Source: Peptoniphilaceae bacterium AM52-5BH (GTDB taxonomy: Bacteria; Bacillota; Clostridia; Tissierellales; Peptoniphilaceae). From it: 64,000 nucleotides of DNA. Positions 43,869 through 51,860 of this stretch are shown piece by piece. The position numbers and the translations under genes are program-made. The notes below the pieces were generated by a model. It saw nothing but the letters and a program-made list of their open reading frames with translations. It had not been told where the DNA came from and made no database searches. Position 1 is the first letter of the stretch. Every line of letters begins with the position of its first letter. Where the stretch lies: positions 4,573 through 68,572 of the forward strand of contig JAQEDR010000011.1 in assembly GCA_027669155.1 (NCBI GenBank), read 5' to 3'.

Positions 43869-44696
43869 CTATCTTAGTTTAAATATTGGGATTACTGCTC
43901 CCTTGTATTCGTCTTCTATGACTTTTTTTGTTTCATCTGTTAGATAATAGTTTTCTATGAAGTTTTTGATATCTTCATTATCCTTATTATTTTCTTTTAC
44001 TGCTATTACATTTATGAAGTTCTTCGCTCTTTCGTTTTCTGGATCTTCAAGAAAGATTGAATCTTCTGTTGGTGAAAGTCCTGATTCCATAGCCATGTCA
44101 GAGTTGATAAGAGCTGCATCCACATCTTCTAGGGCTCTTGATACTTGGTCTGCTGGAAGCTCTACGAACTCGATGTTTTTAGGATTTTCTTCTATATCAT
44201 CTAGGGTTATAAAGTCTCCGCTTCCTTCCTTAATCTTATTCACACCTGCAGATTCCAAGATGTATAGGGCCCTGGAATTGTTTGATACCTCCACAGGTAT
44301 GGCGACCTTTCCTCCTTCAGGAATTTCTCCTATATCTTTAATCTTTTGTGAGTAAACTCCCATTGGAGATATTATTGTATCTGCAAGATAAGTAAAGTCT
44401 GCATTTTGGTTTTTGTTATAGTCTTCTATAAATATATAGGTCGCAAAGGACGATAGGTCGATGTCACCGTCTTTTAGGGCATCATTTGGTTGGTTGTAGT
44501 CGTTAAATCTTACAAGCTCAATCTTTTTGCCAGTATCCTTCTCGTATCTTTTGATGGCGTCTTCGTATTCGACATTTCTCTCGCCTACTACACCAAGCTT
44601 AAGAGTCTCTTTGCTTTCGTTTTTCTCTGCCCCACCACAGCTTGTAATTAAAACTGCGAGGGCCAGAGCCGATATAATTCCAAATATTTTTTTCAT
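43869..44696 (-). CDS. metQ: Methionine-binding lipoprotein, first copy
   Basis: 275 residues, NlpA family, lipobox LITSCGG. Same architecture as the following paralogue: LKLGVVGERNVEYEDAIKRYEKDTGKKIELVRFNDYNQPNDALKDGDIDLSSFATYIFIEDY, VAIPVEVSNNSRALYILESAGV, ALINSDMAMESGL and YKGAVIPIFKLR. Substrate-pocket positions differ from its neighbour (for example QHY in that copy against ATY here), so the two may bind different ligands. It follows metI by 8 bp. Confidence 0.88.
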   Translation of the reverse strand: MKKIFGIISALALAVLITSCGGAEKNESKETLKLGVVGERNVEYEDAIKRYEKDTGKKIELVRFNDYNQPNDALKDGDIDLSSFATYIFIEDYNKNQNADFTYLADTIISPMGVYSQKIKDIGEIPEGGKVAIPVEVSNNSRALYILESAGVNKIKEGSGDFITLDDIEENPKNIEFVELPADQVSRALEDVDAALINSDMAMESGLSPTEDSIFLEDPENERAKNFINVIAVKENNKDNEDIKNFIENYYLTDETKKVIEDEYKGAVIPIFKLR

Positions 44697-44704
44697 ACTT
44701 CCTC

Positions 44705-45370
44705 CTAGTGGCTAGTCTTTCTGATGAGTATGTTTGATACTCCTTGGATTATAAATACTATGATTAAGATTATTACTACTGATATTAGGACTACGTCGTC
44801 CTTGTACCTTTGGTAGCCTACCGCTATGGCAAGGTCTCCGATTCCGCCTCCACCGATTAGGCCTGCCATTGCTGTAAGACCTAGTAGGGAGATTAGGGTA
44901 ATTGATGAGGCTCTGATTAGGGAAGGAAGTCCTTCTCTAAGATAAACTGACCAGATTATCTCAACCGGTCCCTTACCCATCGCTTCTGCTGCTTCTATAA
45001 CTCCAGGGTCTACTTCTGCTAGGGCCTGTTCAACTTGTTTTGCAAAAAATGGCACTGTTGAAAATATTAGGGGAACAATCGCTGCTGTAGGACCTATCCT
45101 GGTGTTAACTATAAGCTTGGTTATAGGTGCGATTAGGGCAAGCAAGATTACAAAGGGGATTGCCCTAAAGGTGTTGGTTATCTTATCAAGCACTGAGTAA
45201 AGCTTTCTGTTTTCTAATATTCTTCCCCTGTCTGTCACTACGAGGATTACTCCAAGTATTAGGCCAAAGATTCCTGCAAATATAGCAGAAACGACAAGCA
45301 TGTGTAGGGTTGCCCAAGTTTCTTTTACAATCCTATCTGATATGGATAGGGCATAATCAAAGTATCCCAT
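44705..45370 (-). CDS. metI: Methionine ABC transporter permease
   Basis: 221 residues, five helices. The EAA-type loop VDPGVIEAAEAMGKGPVEIIWSVYLREGLPSLIRAS contacts MetN, and the last part has LLGLTAMAGLIGGGGIGDLAIAVGYQRY, typical of MetI. GGAGGTAGAG precedes ATG. It overlaps metN by 14 bp. With MetN it forms the importer fed by the two lipoproteins downstream. Confidence 0.93.
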   Translation of the reverse strand: MGYFDYALSISDRIVKETWATLHMLVVSAIFAGIFGLILGVILVVTDRGRILENRKLYSVLDKITNTFRAIPFVILLALIAPITKLIVNTRIGPTAAIVPLIFSTVPFFAKQVEQALAEVDPGVIEAAEAMGKGPVEIIWSVYLREGLPSLIRASSITLISLLGLTAMAGLIGGGGIGDLAIAVGYQRYKDDVVLISVVIILIIVFIIQGVSNILIRKTSH

Positions 45371-46385
45371 CTCTACCTCCTAAAATTCTAATTCTTACAT
45401 CTCTTTCTTCTAGATAACTAAGGACTTCGTCAAGGCTTCCATTTGATCCCTTAAATGTTACTATGAGGTTACCCACTGGTGTTTGGCTGATGAACTCTAT
45501 ATTTGCTGCAAGTATATTGGTCTTTATTCCAAACTTATCGTAGATTTCATTAATGAGTGGCTCGGTTGTGCTTGCTCCCTTGTAGTTAAGTTGGACTAGG
45601 ATTTCATCTTCCTTTAAGATTCCTATATTTTCCTTAACTTCTTCGATTGTAGCTTCGACATTAGTTGAAGTTTCTACAAACTCTCGGGTAAGTTCTTCTT
45701 TTGGGTCGGAGAATATGTCCAAGGTATTTCCCTCTTCGATAACCCTTCCATTTTGCATTACAGCACATTTATTGCAAAGGTCTTTTACAACTTCCATCTG
45801 GTGGGTGATGATTACAATCGTAAGCTTAAGCTTCTCATTAAGCTCCTTAAGGAGAGCTAGGATTTGCTTGGTAGTTTTTGGATCTAAGGCACTAGTCGCC
45901 TCATCACAGAGAAGAATCTCAGGATCTGAGGCAAGGGCACGGGCTATAGCGCATCTTTGCTTTTGCCCACCAGAAAGCTCTCTTGGATAGGAGTCAGCCT
46001 TATCACCGATTCCCACAAGCTCTAAAAGCTCTTTAGCCTTCTTGATTTTTTCTTCTTTTGGTATTTTATCTCTTTTGATCGGAAAAATTACATTATCCAA
46101 AACTGTAATATTATTCAAAAGATTGAAGTGTTGGAAGATCATGCCGATCTTTTTTCTCCTATTTCTCAATTCCTTATTAGATAAGTCGAGGAGACTTTCT
46201 CCCTTAACTATAACTTCTCCTTCAGTTGGTCTTTGGAGGAGGTTGATAGTCCTTACTAGAGTCGACTTACCTGCTCCAGAAAAGCCCACAATCCCGTAGG
46301 CATCTTGTTTTTCAATTTTGATACTTACATCATCGACTGCCTTGAAGCCATCAAAGTCGACTGTAATATTCTTTAGCTCAATCAT
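45357..46385 (-). CDS. metN: Methionine ABC transporter ATP-binding protein
   Basis: 342 residues from ATG at 46385 (AGGAAGGTAAAT before it); the longer frame to 46463 would run through the leader terminator. Walker A GFSGAGKSTLVR, signature LSGGQKQRCAIARA, Walker B ILLCDEATSALDP, H-loop IITHQME. The C-terminal NIL domain (about 265-342) is the methionine-sensing domain that inhibits transport when the ligand is high. It is the first gene of metN-metI-metQ-metQ, behind a T-box. Confidence 0.94.
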   Translation of the reverse strand: MIELKNITVDFDGFKAVDDVSIKIEKQDAYGIVGFSGAGKSTLVRTINLLQRPTEGEVIVKGESLLDLSNKELRNRRKKIGMIFQHFNLLNNITVLDNVIFPIKRDKIPKEEKIKKAKELLELVGIGDKADSYPRELSGGQKQRCAIARALASDPEILLCDEATSALDPKTTKQILALLKELNEKLKLTIVIITHQMEVVKDLCNKCAVMQNGRVIEEGNTLDIFSDPKEELTREFVETSTNVEATIEEVKENIGILKEDEILVQLNYKGASTTEPLINEIYDKFGIKTNILAANIEFISQTPVGNLIVTFKGSNGSLDEVLSYLEERDVRIRILGGRDGIL

Positions 46386-46407
46386 ATTTACCTTCCTAAA
46401 CTTGTAA

Positions 46408-46683
46408 TAAAAAAAGTCCCCAGCTTCCCGAAGGAAACTAAGGACGAAAATTCGCGTTACCACCTTAATTCATATACGTTCACACGCATAGGCACTCATC
46501 AAGTACAGACATACTCTACTTCTGTAACGGGAAGACCCGTATAGCTCTAATATCGAACTATCCCATCAAAGGCCATCTTCATCTAAATCAACATCCACCC
46601 CTTTCACCAAACGGGGCTCTCTGTAGAATATCTTTCTAGACTACTCTTCTTTTCAAATGGTGTCAAGACTTTATTTATTTGAT
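46408..46683 (-). promoter_or_regulatory. Methionine-type T-box leader of the metNIQQ operon
   Basis: On the minus strand: GAAAAGAAGAGTAG, AGAGAG, GGTGAAAG, GATGAAGATGGCC (ATG a likely Met specifier), then AAGGTGGTAACGCG at 46466-46452 and a terminator (GTCC..GGGAAGCTGGGGAC and a T-run at 46445-46408). The classic T-box order is intact. Uncharged tRNA-Met should promote readthrough. A TTGACA (46717-46712), 16 bp, TATTAT (46695-46690) promoter lies in front. Confidence 0.85.
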
Positions 46684-46789
46684 AATCCTATAATACCATG
46701 TATTTTTCCGTTGTCAAATAAATTAAAATATTTTGTATAAGTATTAATATTTTTCCCTAAGTTTAGCCCTAAAGCATCAAATAGGTCTC

Positions 46790-46817
46790 TTGAAATAGTG
46801 ATACATCCTTGTATAAT
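46790..46817 (+). promoter_or_regulatory. Promoter of a short plus-strand RNA
   Basis: TTGAAA (46790-46795), 16-bp spacer, TATAAT (46812-46817). It faces away from the methionine operon and toward the terminator at 46856-46885, only about 60 bp off, with no gene between. Confidence 0.7.
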
Positions 46818-46823
46818 AACAAT

Positions 46824-46890
46824 GAACAAGGGAATATAAGTTCAACTTAAACACAAAAAAGCAGGAGCTACCACTCCTGCTTTTTATTTT
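46824..46890 (+). ncRNA. Predicted antitoxin RNA of a par/Fst-type locus
   Basis: Predicted from promoter and terminator alone: start about 46824, end about 46885-46890, so roughly 60-66 nt. It contains AAGGGAATA (46828-46836) and CAACTTAAACAC (46843-46854). Both occur again in the same order at 46972-46980 and 46990-47001, inside and before the start of the minus-strand peptide gene. The RNA is therefore complementary to the toxin message across the start codon and toward the Shine-Dalgarno site, and also pairs through the shared terminator. In the enterococcal par locus RNA II has the same layout and size. Confidence 0.7.
46856..46885. terminator. Symmetric terminator shared by toxin and antitoxin RNAs
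   Basis: AAAAAGCAGGAG / CTCCTGCTTTTT with a 6-nt loop. A- and T-runs flank both sides, so it can end RNA in both directions. Convergent transcription through one such terminator is a hallmark of the par type I system. Confidence 0.8.
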
Positions 46891-46893
46891 GGG

Positions 46894-46992
46894 CTAATTA
46901 TCATCTTCTCTTCTACTATCTAGCCGCTTACAGATATAGTAGCTTACTATATCTGCCGTAATAGTTAAGATAAGGGAATACAACTTTTCCAA
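46894..46992 (-). CDS. Predicted Fst-like type I toxin peptide, 32 aa
   Basis: TTG at 46992 follows TAGGAGGTGTTTAAG, a very strong Shine-Dalgarno. The 32-residue product opens MEKLYSLILT, continues as one hydrophobic helix (about 5-20, ADIVSYYI) and ends in a charged tail CKRLDSRREDDN. Fst family toxins have the same size and plan: short polar start, single helix, and a charged tail with an LD motif followed by Asp/Arg/Lys residues. A TGCTATAAT promoter (47048-47040) should give an RNA of about 170-180 nt ending at the shared terminator. No Pro is present in the helix, unlike Fst itself. Confidence 0.7.
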   Translation of the reverse strand: MEKLYSLILTITADIVSYYICKRLDSRREDDN

Positions 46993-47039
46993 CTTAAACA
47001 CCTCCTAACTGTTACCAGTATAGGGATGATAACAATCTA

Positions 47040-47048
47040 ATTATAGCA
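47040..47048 (-). promoter_or_regulatory. Extended -10 promoter of the toxin RNA
   Basis: TGC TATAAT on the minus strand, about 48 bases upstream of the toxin start. No good -35 is seen. Confidence 0.55.
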
Positions 47049-47068
47049 GATTTTTATAATTTTTAGGG

Positions 47069-47099
47069 AAAATTTATCCTTAAAAGATAGATAAATTTT
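47069..47099. repeat. Perfect 10-bp inverted repeat before hydG
   Basis: AAAATTTATC at 47069-47078 and GATAAATTTT at 47090-47099 with an 11-nt spacer. It lies 21 bp ahead of a TATAAT (47120-47125) that probably serves hydG, in the usual -35 region. It could be an operator or a simple hairpin. Confidence 0.45.
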
Positions 47100-47152
47100 C
47101 ATTTTAGGCCGATAAGTATTATAATATAAATGAATTTATAAAGGGAGGTAAT

Positions 47153-48571
47153 ATGGTAGTATATAATCCAAAATCTAGCAAGGCTAGTGAATTTATTAAC
47201 CATGAAGAAATTTTAGAGACTCTCGATTATGGTAGAGAAAATGCCCATAATAGAGAGCTTATCATAGATATTTTAAATAAGGCAAAAAAGGCTAAGGGAT
47301 TAAGCCACAGGGAAGCCTTCGTTCTTTTATCTTGTAAGGAAGATGACCTAAACGAAGAGATCTTTAACCTTGCCAAAGAGCTTAAGCACAAGTTCTATGC
47401 GAATAGAATAGTGCTTTTCGCACCTTTGTATTTGTCTAACTATTGTGTAAATGGTTGCTCTTATTGCCCTTACCACGGACAAAACAGGACTATTCCAAGA
47501 AGAAAGCTCAGCCAAGAAGAGATTCGTGAGCAGGTTATAGCCCTCCAAGACCTAGGACACAAGAGGCTTGCCCTAGAAGCTGGAGAAGACCCAGTAAACA
47601 ATCCTCTAGAATACATACTAGAGTCAATCAATACAATCTATAATATCAAACATAAAAACGGAGCTATAAGAAGGGTCAATGTAAATATCGCAGCTACTAC
47701 TGTTGAAAATTACAGGAAACTTCACGAGGCAGAAATCGGAACCTATATTCTATTCCAAGAAACTTACAACAAGGAAAAATACGAGTCTCTCCACAAGTTT
47801 GGTCCAAAATCTAACTACGAATACCATACCGAAGCTATGGATAGGGCCTTCCAAGGTGGAATCGACGATCTAGGACTTGGAGTATTGTATGGACTCGATT
47901 CTTATGAATATGAATTTGTTGGCCAATTGATGCACGCAGAGCACCTTGAGGCGAGATTTAACGTTGGCCCTCACACAATCTCTGTTCCTAGAATCCAACC
48001 TGCTGATGATATAGATCCAAATGACTTCGATAATTCCCTATCAGATGAAATGTTTGAGAAAATCGTAGCCTGCATCAGAGTTGCAGCACCATATACTGGT
48101 ATGATCGTATCTACTAGGGAAAGCGAAAAGGTTCGTGCTAAGCTCTTAGATCTTGGTATTTCCCAAATCTCTGGAGGTTCTAAGACTTCTGTCGGAGGAT
48201 ATACAGAAAATGAAACAAAGGGAAGCGATCAATTCGAACTATCTGATAACAGGACCCTAGATGAAATAATAGACTGGCTAATCTCAAAAGACCACGTTCC
48301 AAGCTTCTGTACAGCTTGCTACAGGATGGGTAGAACTGGCGAGACCTTTATGGGCATGGTCAAAAAACACGGAATCGGTAATATTTGCCATCCAAACGCC
48401 CTCACAACTCTCGAAGAATATGTAGTAGATTATGCAAGTGATAAGACAGCCAAGGATGCCGAAGCCCTTATCCAAAGAGAGCTCGCCAACATTCCAAATC
48501 CAGAAGTCCGTGAATCAACTAGAGAAAATCTAGAAAAAATCAAACAAGGACAAAGAGACCTTTATATCTAA
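47153..48571 (+). CDS. hydG: [FeFe]-hydrogenase maturase HydG (radical SAM tyrosine lyase)
   Basis: 472 residues. The radical SAM cluster motif is NYCVNGCSYCPYHGQNRTIPRRKL (CxxxCxxC, about 97-106). The C-terminal second-cluster motif is FCTACYRMGRTGETFM (about 385-392). ISGGSKTSVGGY is also typical. HydG splits tyrosine to give the CO and cyanide ligands of the H-cluster. AAGGGAGGTAAT precedes ATG. hydF follows after one base, and hydE lies on the other strand beyond it. Confidence 0.95.
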   Translation: MVVYNPKSSKASEFINHEEILETLDYGRENAHNRELIIDILNKAKKAKGLSHREAFVLLSCKEDDLNEEIFNLAKELKHKFYANRIVLFAPLYLSNYCVNGCSYCPYHGQNRTIPRRKLSQEEIREQVIALQDLGHKRLALEAGEDPVNNPLEYILESINTIYNIKHKNGAIRRVNVNIAATTVENYRKLHEAEIGTYILFQETYNKEKYESLHKFGPKSNYEYHTEAMDRAFQGGIDDLGLGVLYGLDSYEYEFVGQLMHAEHLEARFNVGPHTISVPRIQPADDIDPNDFDNSLSDEMFEKIVACIRVAAPYTGMIVSTRESEKVRAKLLDLGISQISGGSKTSVGGYTENETKGSDQFELSDNRTLDEIIDWLISKDHVPSFCTACYRMGRTGETFMGMVKKHGIGNICHPNALTTLEEYVVDYASDKTAKDAEALIQRELANIPNPEVRESTRENLEKIKQGQRDLYI

Positions 48572-48572
48572 T

Positions 48573-49721
48573 ATGAAAACGCAAAATAGTGAGAGAGTTC
48601 ACATAGGAATATTCGGTAGGACCAATGCCGGAAAGTCCACCCTCTTAAATTATATGACAGGGACTGATACTGCGATAGTATCGGAAGTTGCTGGAACTAC
48701 TACAGATCCAGTAAGAAAGGCCATGGAGATAACGGACTTTGGCCCAGTCCTTTTCATAGATACGGCTGGAGTCTTTGATAAAAGTACGCTTGGTAGTAAG
48801 AGAATTGCCAAAAGTCTAGCTATAATAGACAAGTGCGATATCTTTATCTACTGCTTAAGTCTTGATGAAGATTTTGAAATCTTAAATGAAATAAAAAAGA
48901 AAAACAAACCAATAATCTATGTTGCGGGCAAGCAAGATAGGGCTGAAGGGGCTAAGATTTGCGAAAAATACCAGGCCCTCTCCCCTATCCCAATCGATGT
49001 GAGAAATAAGGACGATAGGCTAAAGATCTTCGCCAAGATAAAAAATCTTTACAAAAAAGAAGACCTAACAATCACCAGAAATCTCGTTAGGGCCGGTGAT
49101 ATAGTTCTTCTAGTAATCCCTCAGGATAAGGCAGCCCCAAAGGGAAGGCTTATCAAGCCTCAAGTAATGACTATAAGAGAGCTTATAGATAAGAAGGCTA
49201 CATCCATAGCTTGCGACCTTGATAGCCTAGAAAATACCCTAAAGGCCCTAAAGGATAAACCAGACCTTGTAATCTGCGACTCCCAAGTCTTTAAGGAAAC
49301 GAAGGATATCTTAGAAGAGGGGACGAGACTAACTAGCTTTTCTATTCTTTTTTCCGCCTTTAAGGGAGACTTAGCCTATTTCATAGATTCTGTAAAAAGA
49401 CTTGATAATCCTTTAGAAAGAATACTAATATCAGAAGCTTGCACCCATCCACCAATCGATGAGGATATTGGAACAGTCAAGATTCCAAAGTTGTTAAAGA
49501 AAAAATATCCAAAACTCGAAATAGAATTTAACAGAGGCGATGACCCTATCGACTATGATAGATATGATCTAATTATATCTTGCGGAGCATGTATGTTTAA
49601 TAGGACTACCATGCTAAGCAAGGTAGATGAGGCGAAGAAAAGAAATATTCCCATGACCAACTACGGCATAACGATAGCCTATCTTAAGGGAATACTCGAA
49701 GACGTATCTTTGCCAGACTAA
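48573..49721 (+). CDS. hydF: [FeFe]-hydrogenase maturation GTPase HydF
   Basis: 382 residues. GTPase domain: GRTNAGKSTLLNYMTG, IVSEVAGTTTDPVRK, IDTAG, VAGKQDRAEG. The C-terminal cluster domain contains SEACTHPPIDEDIGTVKIP and ISCGACMFNRTTM, the iron-sulfur ligands. HydF is the scaffold on which the H-cluster di-iron part is assembled. The ATG directly follows the hydG stop with no own Shine-Dalgarno, so its translation depends on hydG. Confidence 0.95.
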   Translation: MKTQNSERVHIGIFGRTNAGKSTLLNYMTGTDTAIVSEVAGTTTDPVRKAMEITDFGPVLFIDTAGVFDKSTLGSKRIAKSLAIIDKCDIFIYCLSLDEDFEILNEIKKKNKPIIYVAGKQDRAEGAKICEKYQALSPIPIDVRNKDDRLKIFAKIKNLYKKEDLTITRNLVRAGDIVLLVIPQDKAAPKGRLIKPQVMTIRELIDKKATSIACDLDSLENTLKALKDKPDLVICDSQVFKETKDILEEGTRLTSFSILFSAFKGDLAYFIDSVKRLDNPLERILISEACTHPPIDEDIGTVKIPKLLKKKYPKLEIEFNRGDDPIDYDRYDLIISCGACMFNRTTMLSKVDEAKKRNIPMTNYGITIAYLKGILEDVSLPD

Positions 49722-49725
49722 AATA

Positions 49726-49768
49726 GACCTAAAAGCTTTTACTTATACTTAAGGCTTTTAGGTCTTTT
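49726..49768. terminator. Bidirectional terminator between hydF and hydE
   Basis: Perfect 11-bp stem GACCTAAAAGC / GCTTTTAGGTC with a 17-nt loop; T-rich on both sides. Confidence 0.7.
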
Positions 49769-49769
49769 C

Positions 49770-50813
49770 TTATGAGTATTTTCTTGTTTTCTTATCGTAA
49801 GTTATGACATCTCCCCTGTCGGTTACGATTTCGTATCCTGCATTTTTTATCCTAAGTTCAAGGCATGACCTGCATTCTGCCGCCTCATCTCCTGTACAAA
49901 TCTTATTATCATAGAGTGAGTATTTCTCCCTCACCATGGTTGGCGAAAGATTTGGCATGAGGACATTAGCTCCTGCTTGAAGGCCTCTTTCTCTACCCAA
50001 GGGATTAATTGTTCCTAGGGCGGTTGTAGCTGGTATTAGGGCATAAGGAAAGAGAATTCTAAGGATTGATACAAGTCTTAGGGTCATCTCAAATGATCCA
50101 TTAGGAAAGTTCCTGAAGGGCGTATCATGCTGGGTCATGTAAGGGCCTATTCCAATCATAGCAGGCTCTAGCTCTTCTAGGAATCTCAAGTCCTTTATTA
50201 TATCTTCTGTCTTTTGATAGGGAGAGCCCACCATAAAGCCTCCACCGACTTGAAATCCGATTTCCTTTAAGTCCCTCAGGGCTTGTCTTCTTCTTTCAAA
50301 GCTCATTGTTTCTGGGTGAAGCTTTGAGTAATGATCCTTATCAGAAGTCTCTTGCCTTAGAAGATATCTGTCAGCTCCCGCCTCAAATAATCTCTTGTAG
50401 GAATCATAAGATCTTTCACCCAAAGATAGGGTAATAGCCACATCGTCGTGGAGATTTTTGATTTTTTTCACTATATCGACGAACATATCATCTGTGAAAT
50501 GTCCATCCTCTCCACCTTGGAGGACAAAAGTCCTGTAGCCAAGCTTATAGCCAAGGTCCGCACAAGCGAGAATGTCTTCCTCGCTAAGCCTATATCTTTC
50601 AACCTTGTCATTGGACTTTCTTATCCCACAATAGTAGCAGTCGTTCTTGCATATATTGGAAAACTCTATCAGACCTCTGACAAAGACCTTATTTCCATAG
50701 ATTTCTCTTCTAATAGCATCTGCCTTCTTGTTAAGATCTTCTGTGAGGGATTCATCTTCTATCCATCTTTTTAGAGTATCGTCGTCATAGTATTTAGTAT
50801 TCTTAAGTTCCAT
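49770..50813 (-). CDS. hydE: [FeFe]-hydrogenase maturase HydE (radical SAM)
   Basis: 347 residues. Motif FSNICKNDCYYCGIRKSNDKVERYRLSEEDIL (CxxxCxxC, about 52-59), then VLQGGEDGHFTDDM, RQETSDKDHYSKLHPETMSFERRR and the C-terminal KICTGDEAAECRSCLELRI, a second set of Cys. This matches HydE, which acts with HydF and HydG on the H-cluster. It is transcribed toward them from the other side, with a small Cys-rich protein upstream in the same operon. Confidence 0.95.
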   Translation of the reverse strand: MELKNTKYYDDDTLKRWIEDESLTEDLNKKADAIRREIYGNKVFVRGLIEFSNICKNDCYYCGIRKSNDKVERYRLSEEDILACADLGYKLGYRTFVLQGGEDGHFTDDMFVDIVKKIKNLHDDVAITLSLGERSYDSYKRLFEAGADRYLLRQETSDKDHYSKLHPETMSFERRRQALRDLKEIGFQVGGGFMVGSPYQKTEDIIKDLRFLEELEPAMIGIGPYMTQHDTPFRNFPNGSFEMTLRLVSILRILFPYALIPATTALGTINPLGRERGLQAGANVLMPNLSPTMVREKYSLYDNKICTGDEAAECRSCLELRIKNAGYEIVTDRGDVITYDKKTRKYS

Positions 50814-50819
50814 AAAGAT

Positions 50820-51098
50820 TTACTTACTCTTCTTTTTCTTTTTATCTTTTTTCTTGTCTTTTTTCTTTTTCTTGGATTCATTTGCCTTGATAGCCTTTTT
50901 TGTGACTTTTTTCATAAATTCATCAGAGTCTTTAACCTTGACAAATTTTGACTTAATCTCTCCAAATGAAGAATCGGTTTGCCCCTTCTTGCAATGGCCG
51001 ATGCAGCCTGTCTTTAATTTGAAGCCGTATTCATCGCTTAGTTTTTCCAGTTTATCTATATCAACGTTTGAACATTTTTTGCATACTTTTACTTTCAT
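50820..51098 (-). CDS. Small Cys-rich, Lys-tailed protein (thioredoxin-like ferredoxin/DUF1450-like)
   Basis: 92 residues. KVKVCKKCSNVDIDKLEKL and TGCIGHCKKGQTDSSFGEI give a CxxC and a CxxxC pair, the pattern of thioredoxin-fold [2Fe-2S] or DUF1450-like proteins. The last 20 residues are nearly all Lys with a few Asp and Ser. AGGAGTTTTT precedes ATG. It ends seven bases before hydE, suggesting a part in iron-sulfur or hydrogenase maturation; this is inferred from position only. Confidence 0.65.
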   Translation of the reverse strand: MKVKVCKKCSNVDIDKLEKLSDEYGFKLKTGCIGHCKKGQTDSSFGEIKSKFVKVKDSDEFMKKVTKKAIKANESKKKKKDKKKDKKKKKSK

Positions 51099-51111
51099 AA
51101 AAACTCCTATA

Positions 51112-51150
51112 AAAAAATTAGGAGACTTTTGCGAGATTGCAACAGCCTCC
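51112..51150 (-). terminator. Terminator downstream of the thioesterase/HD-like genes
   Basis: GGAGaCT.TTGC / GCAA.AGcCTCC, 12-bp stem with two mismatches and a 6-nt loop, followed by TAATTTTTT on the minus strand. The half GGCTGTTGCA resembles the end of the MITE-like element at 25.8 kb. Confidence 0.55.
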
Positions 51151-51245
51151 TTGGGTTTGGTAAAATAAATTCACTAATAATATACTGCTGTTACTTAGTT
51201 TTGCAAACGAGATTTAGCTTGTATATTCTTTAAATTTTAATAATC

Positions 51246-51860
51246 CTAGTCCCTAAAAAGCTTGTAGGGAAACTTGGATTTTTTCACTCTTATAAGATAA
51301 TCTTCTATGTCCCCCTTAAGTTTAGGAAGGAAGTATTCTTCTAATTCATAATATCTTTCCCTAAAGACCTCTGGGTAGGACTCATCTAAGTGAAGATCCA
51401 TCCCTTTTTCAAGTCCAAGGAAGGTCTCATCAAATATCATATAAAGATATTGGACTAGATAGTCGTAGTATGTGTACTCGTTCCTATATAAGAAATTTCC
51501 TATAAATTCTTTCTCTTTGGAATCTAGGTCATAAATATCCTTGTAAAGTTCTAGGTCCTTTAAAGGAAAGCTTTGGCTTATGGCAATTTTTGCAGGAAAA
51601 AAATAAGAATCCGCCCTAAGAATCCTAAAGCCTTCTAGAAACTCGTTTTTACGAGCAGAAGACTTCCCAATCTGGGCAAGAGATGCAGAAGCCAGGGCTA
51701 TATCTGGATCAAGCCCCAAGTCTTTAGCCATCTTCTCTGCAGTTTTCCCACAAAGCCAGGATTTTATAATCCACCTATCAGACTTATCCTTAAAGGCTTT
51801 TTCTAAATAATCTATTATCTTATCCTTGTTGGGAATATTCCCAAATCTTTCTTTATACAT
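51246..51860 (-). CDS. Degenerate HD-like helical protein, unknown function
   Basis: 204 residues, all helical by appearance, soluble. DPDIALASASLAQIGKSSARKNEFLEG has the position and flanking pattern of HD hydrolase helices (ALLHDIGK), but the His-Asp pair is Ala-Gln. No other metal ligands are obvious. It overlaps the acyl-ACP thioesterase gene by 8 bp. A non-catalytic HD relative is my best guess; confidence is modest. Confidence 0.5.
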   Translation of the reverse strand: MYKERFGNIPNKDKIIDYLEKAFKDKSDRWIIKSWLCGKTAEKMAKDLGLDPDIALASASLAQIGKSSARKNEFLEGFRILRADSYFFPAKIAISQSFPLKDLELYKDIYDLDSKEKEFIGNFLYRNEYTYYDYLVQYLYMIFDETFLGLEKGMDLHLDESYPEVFRERYYELEEYFLPKLKGDIEDYLIRVKKSKFPYKLFRD

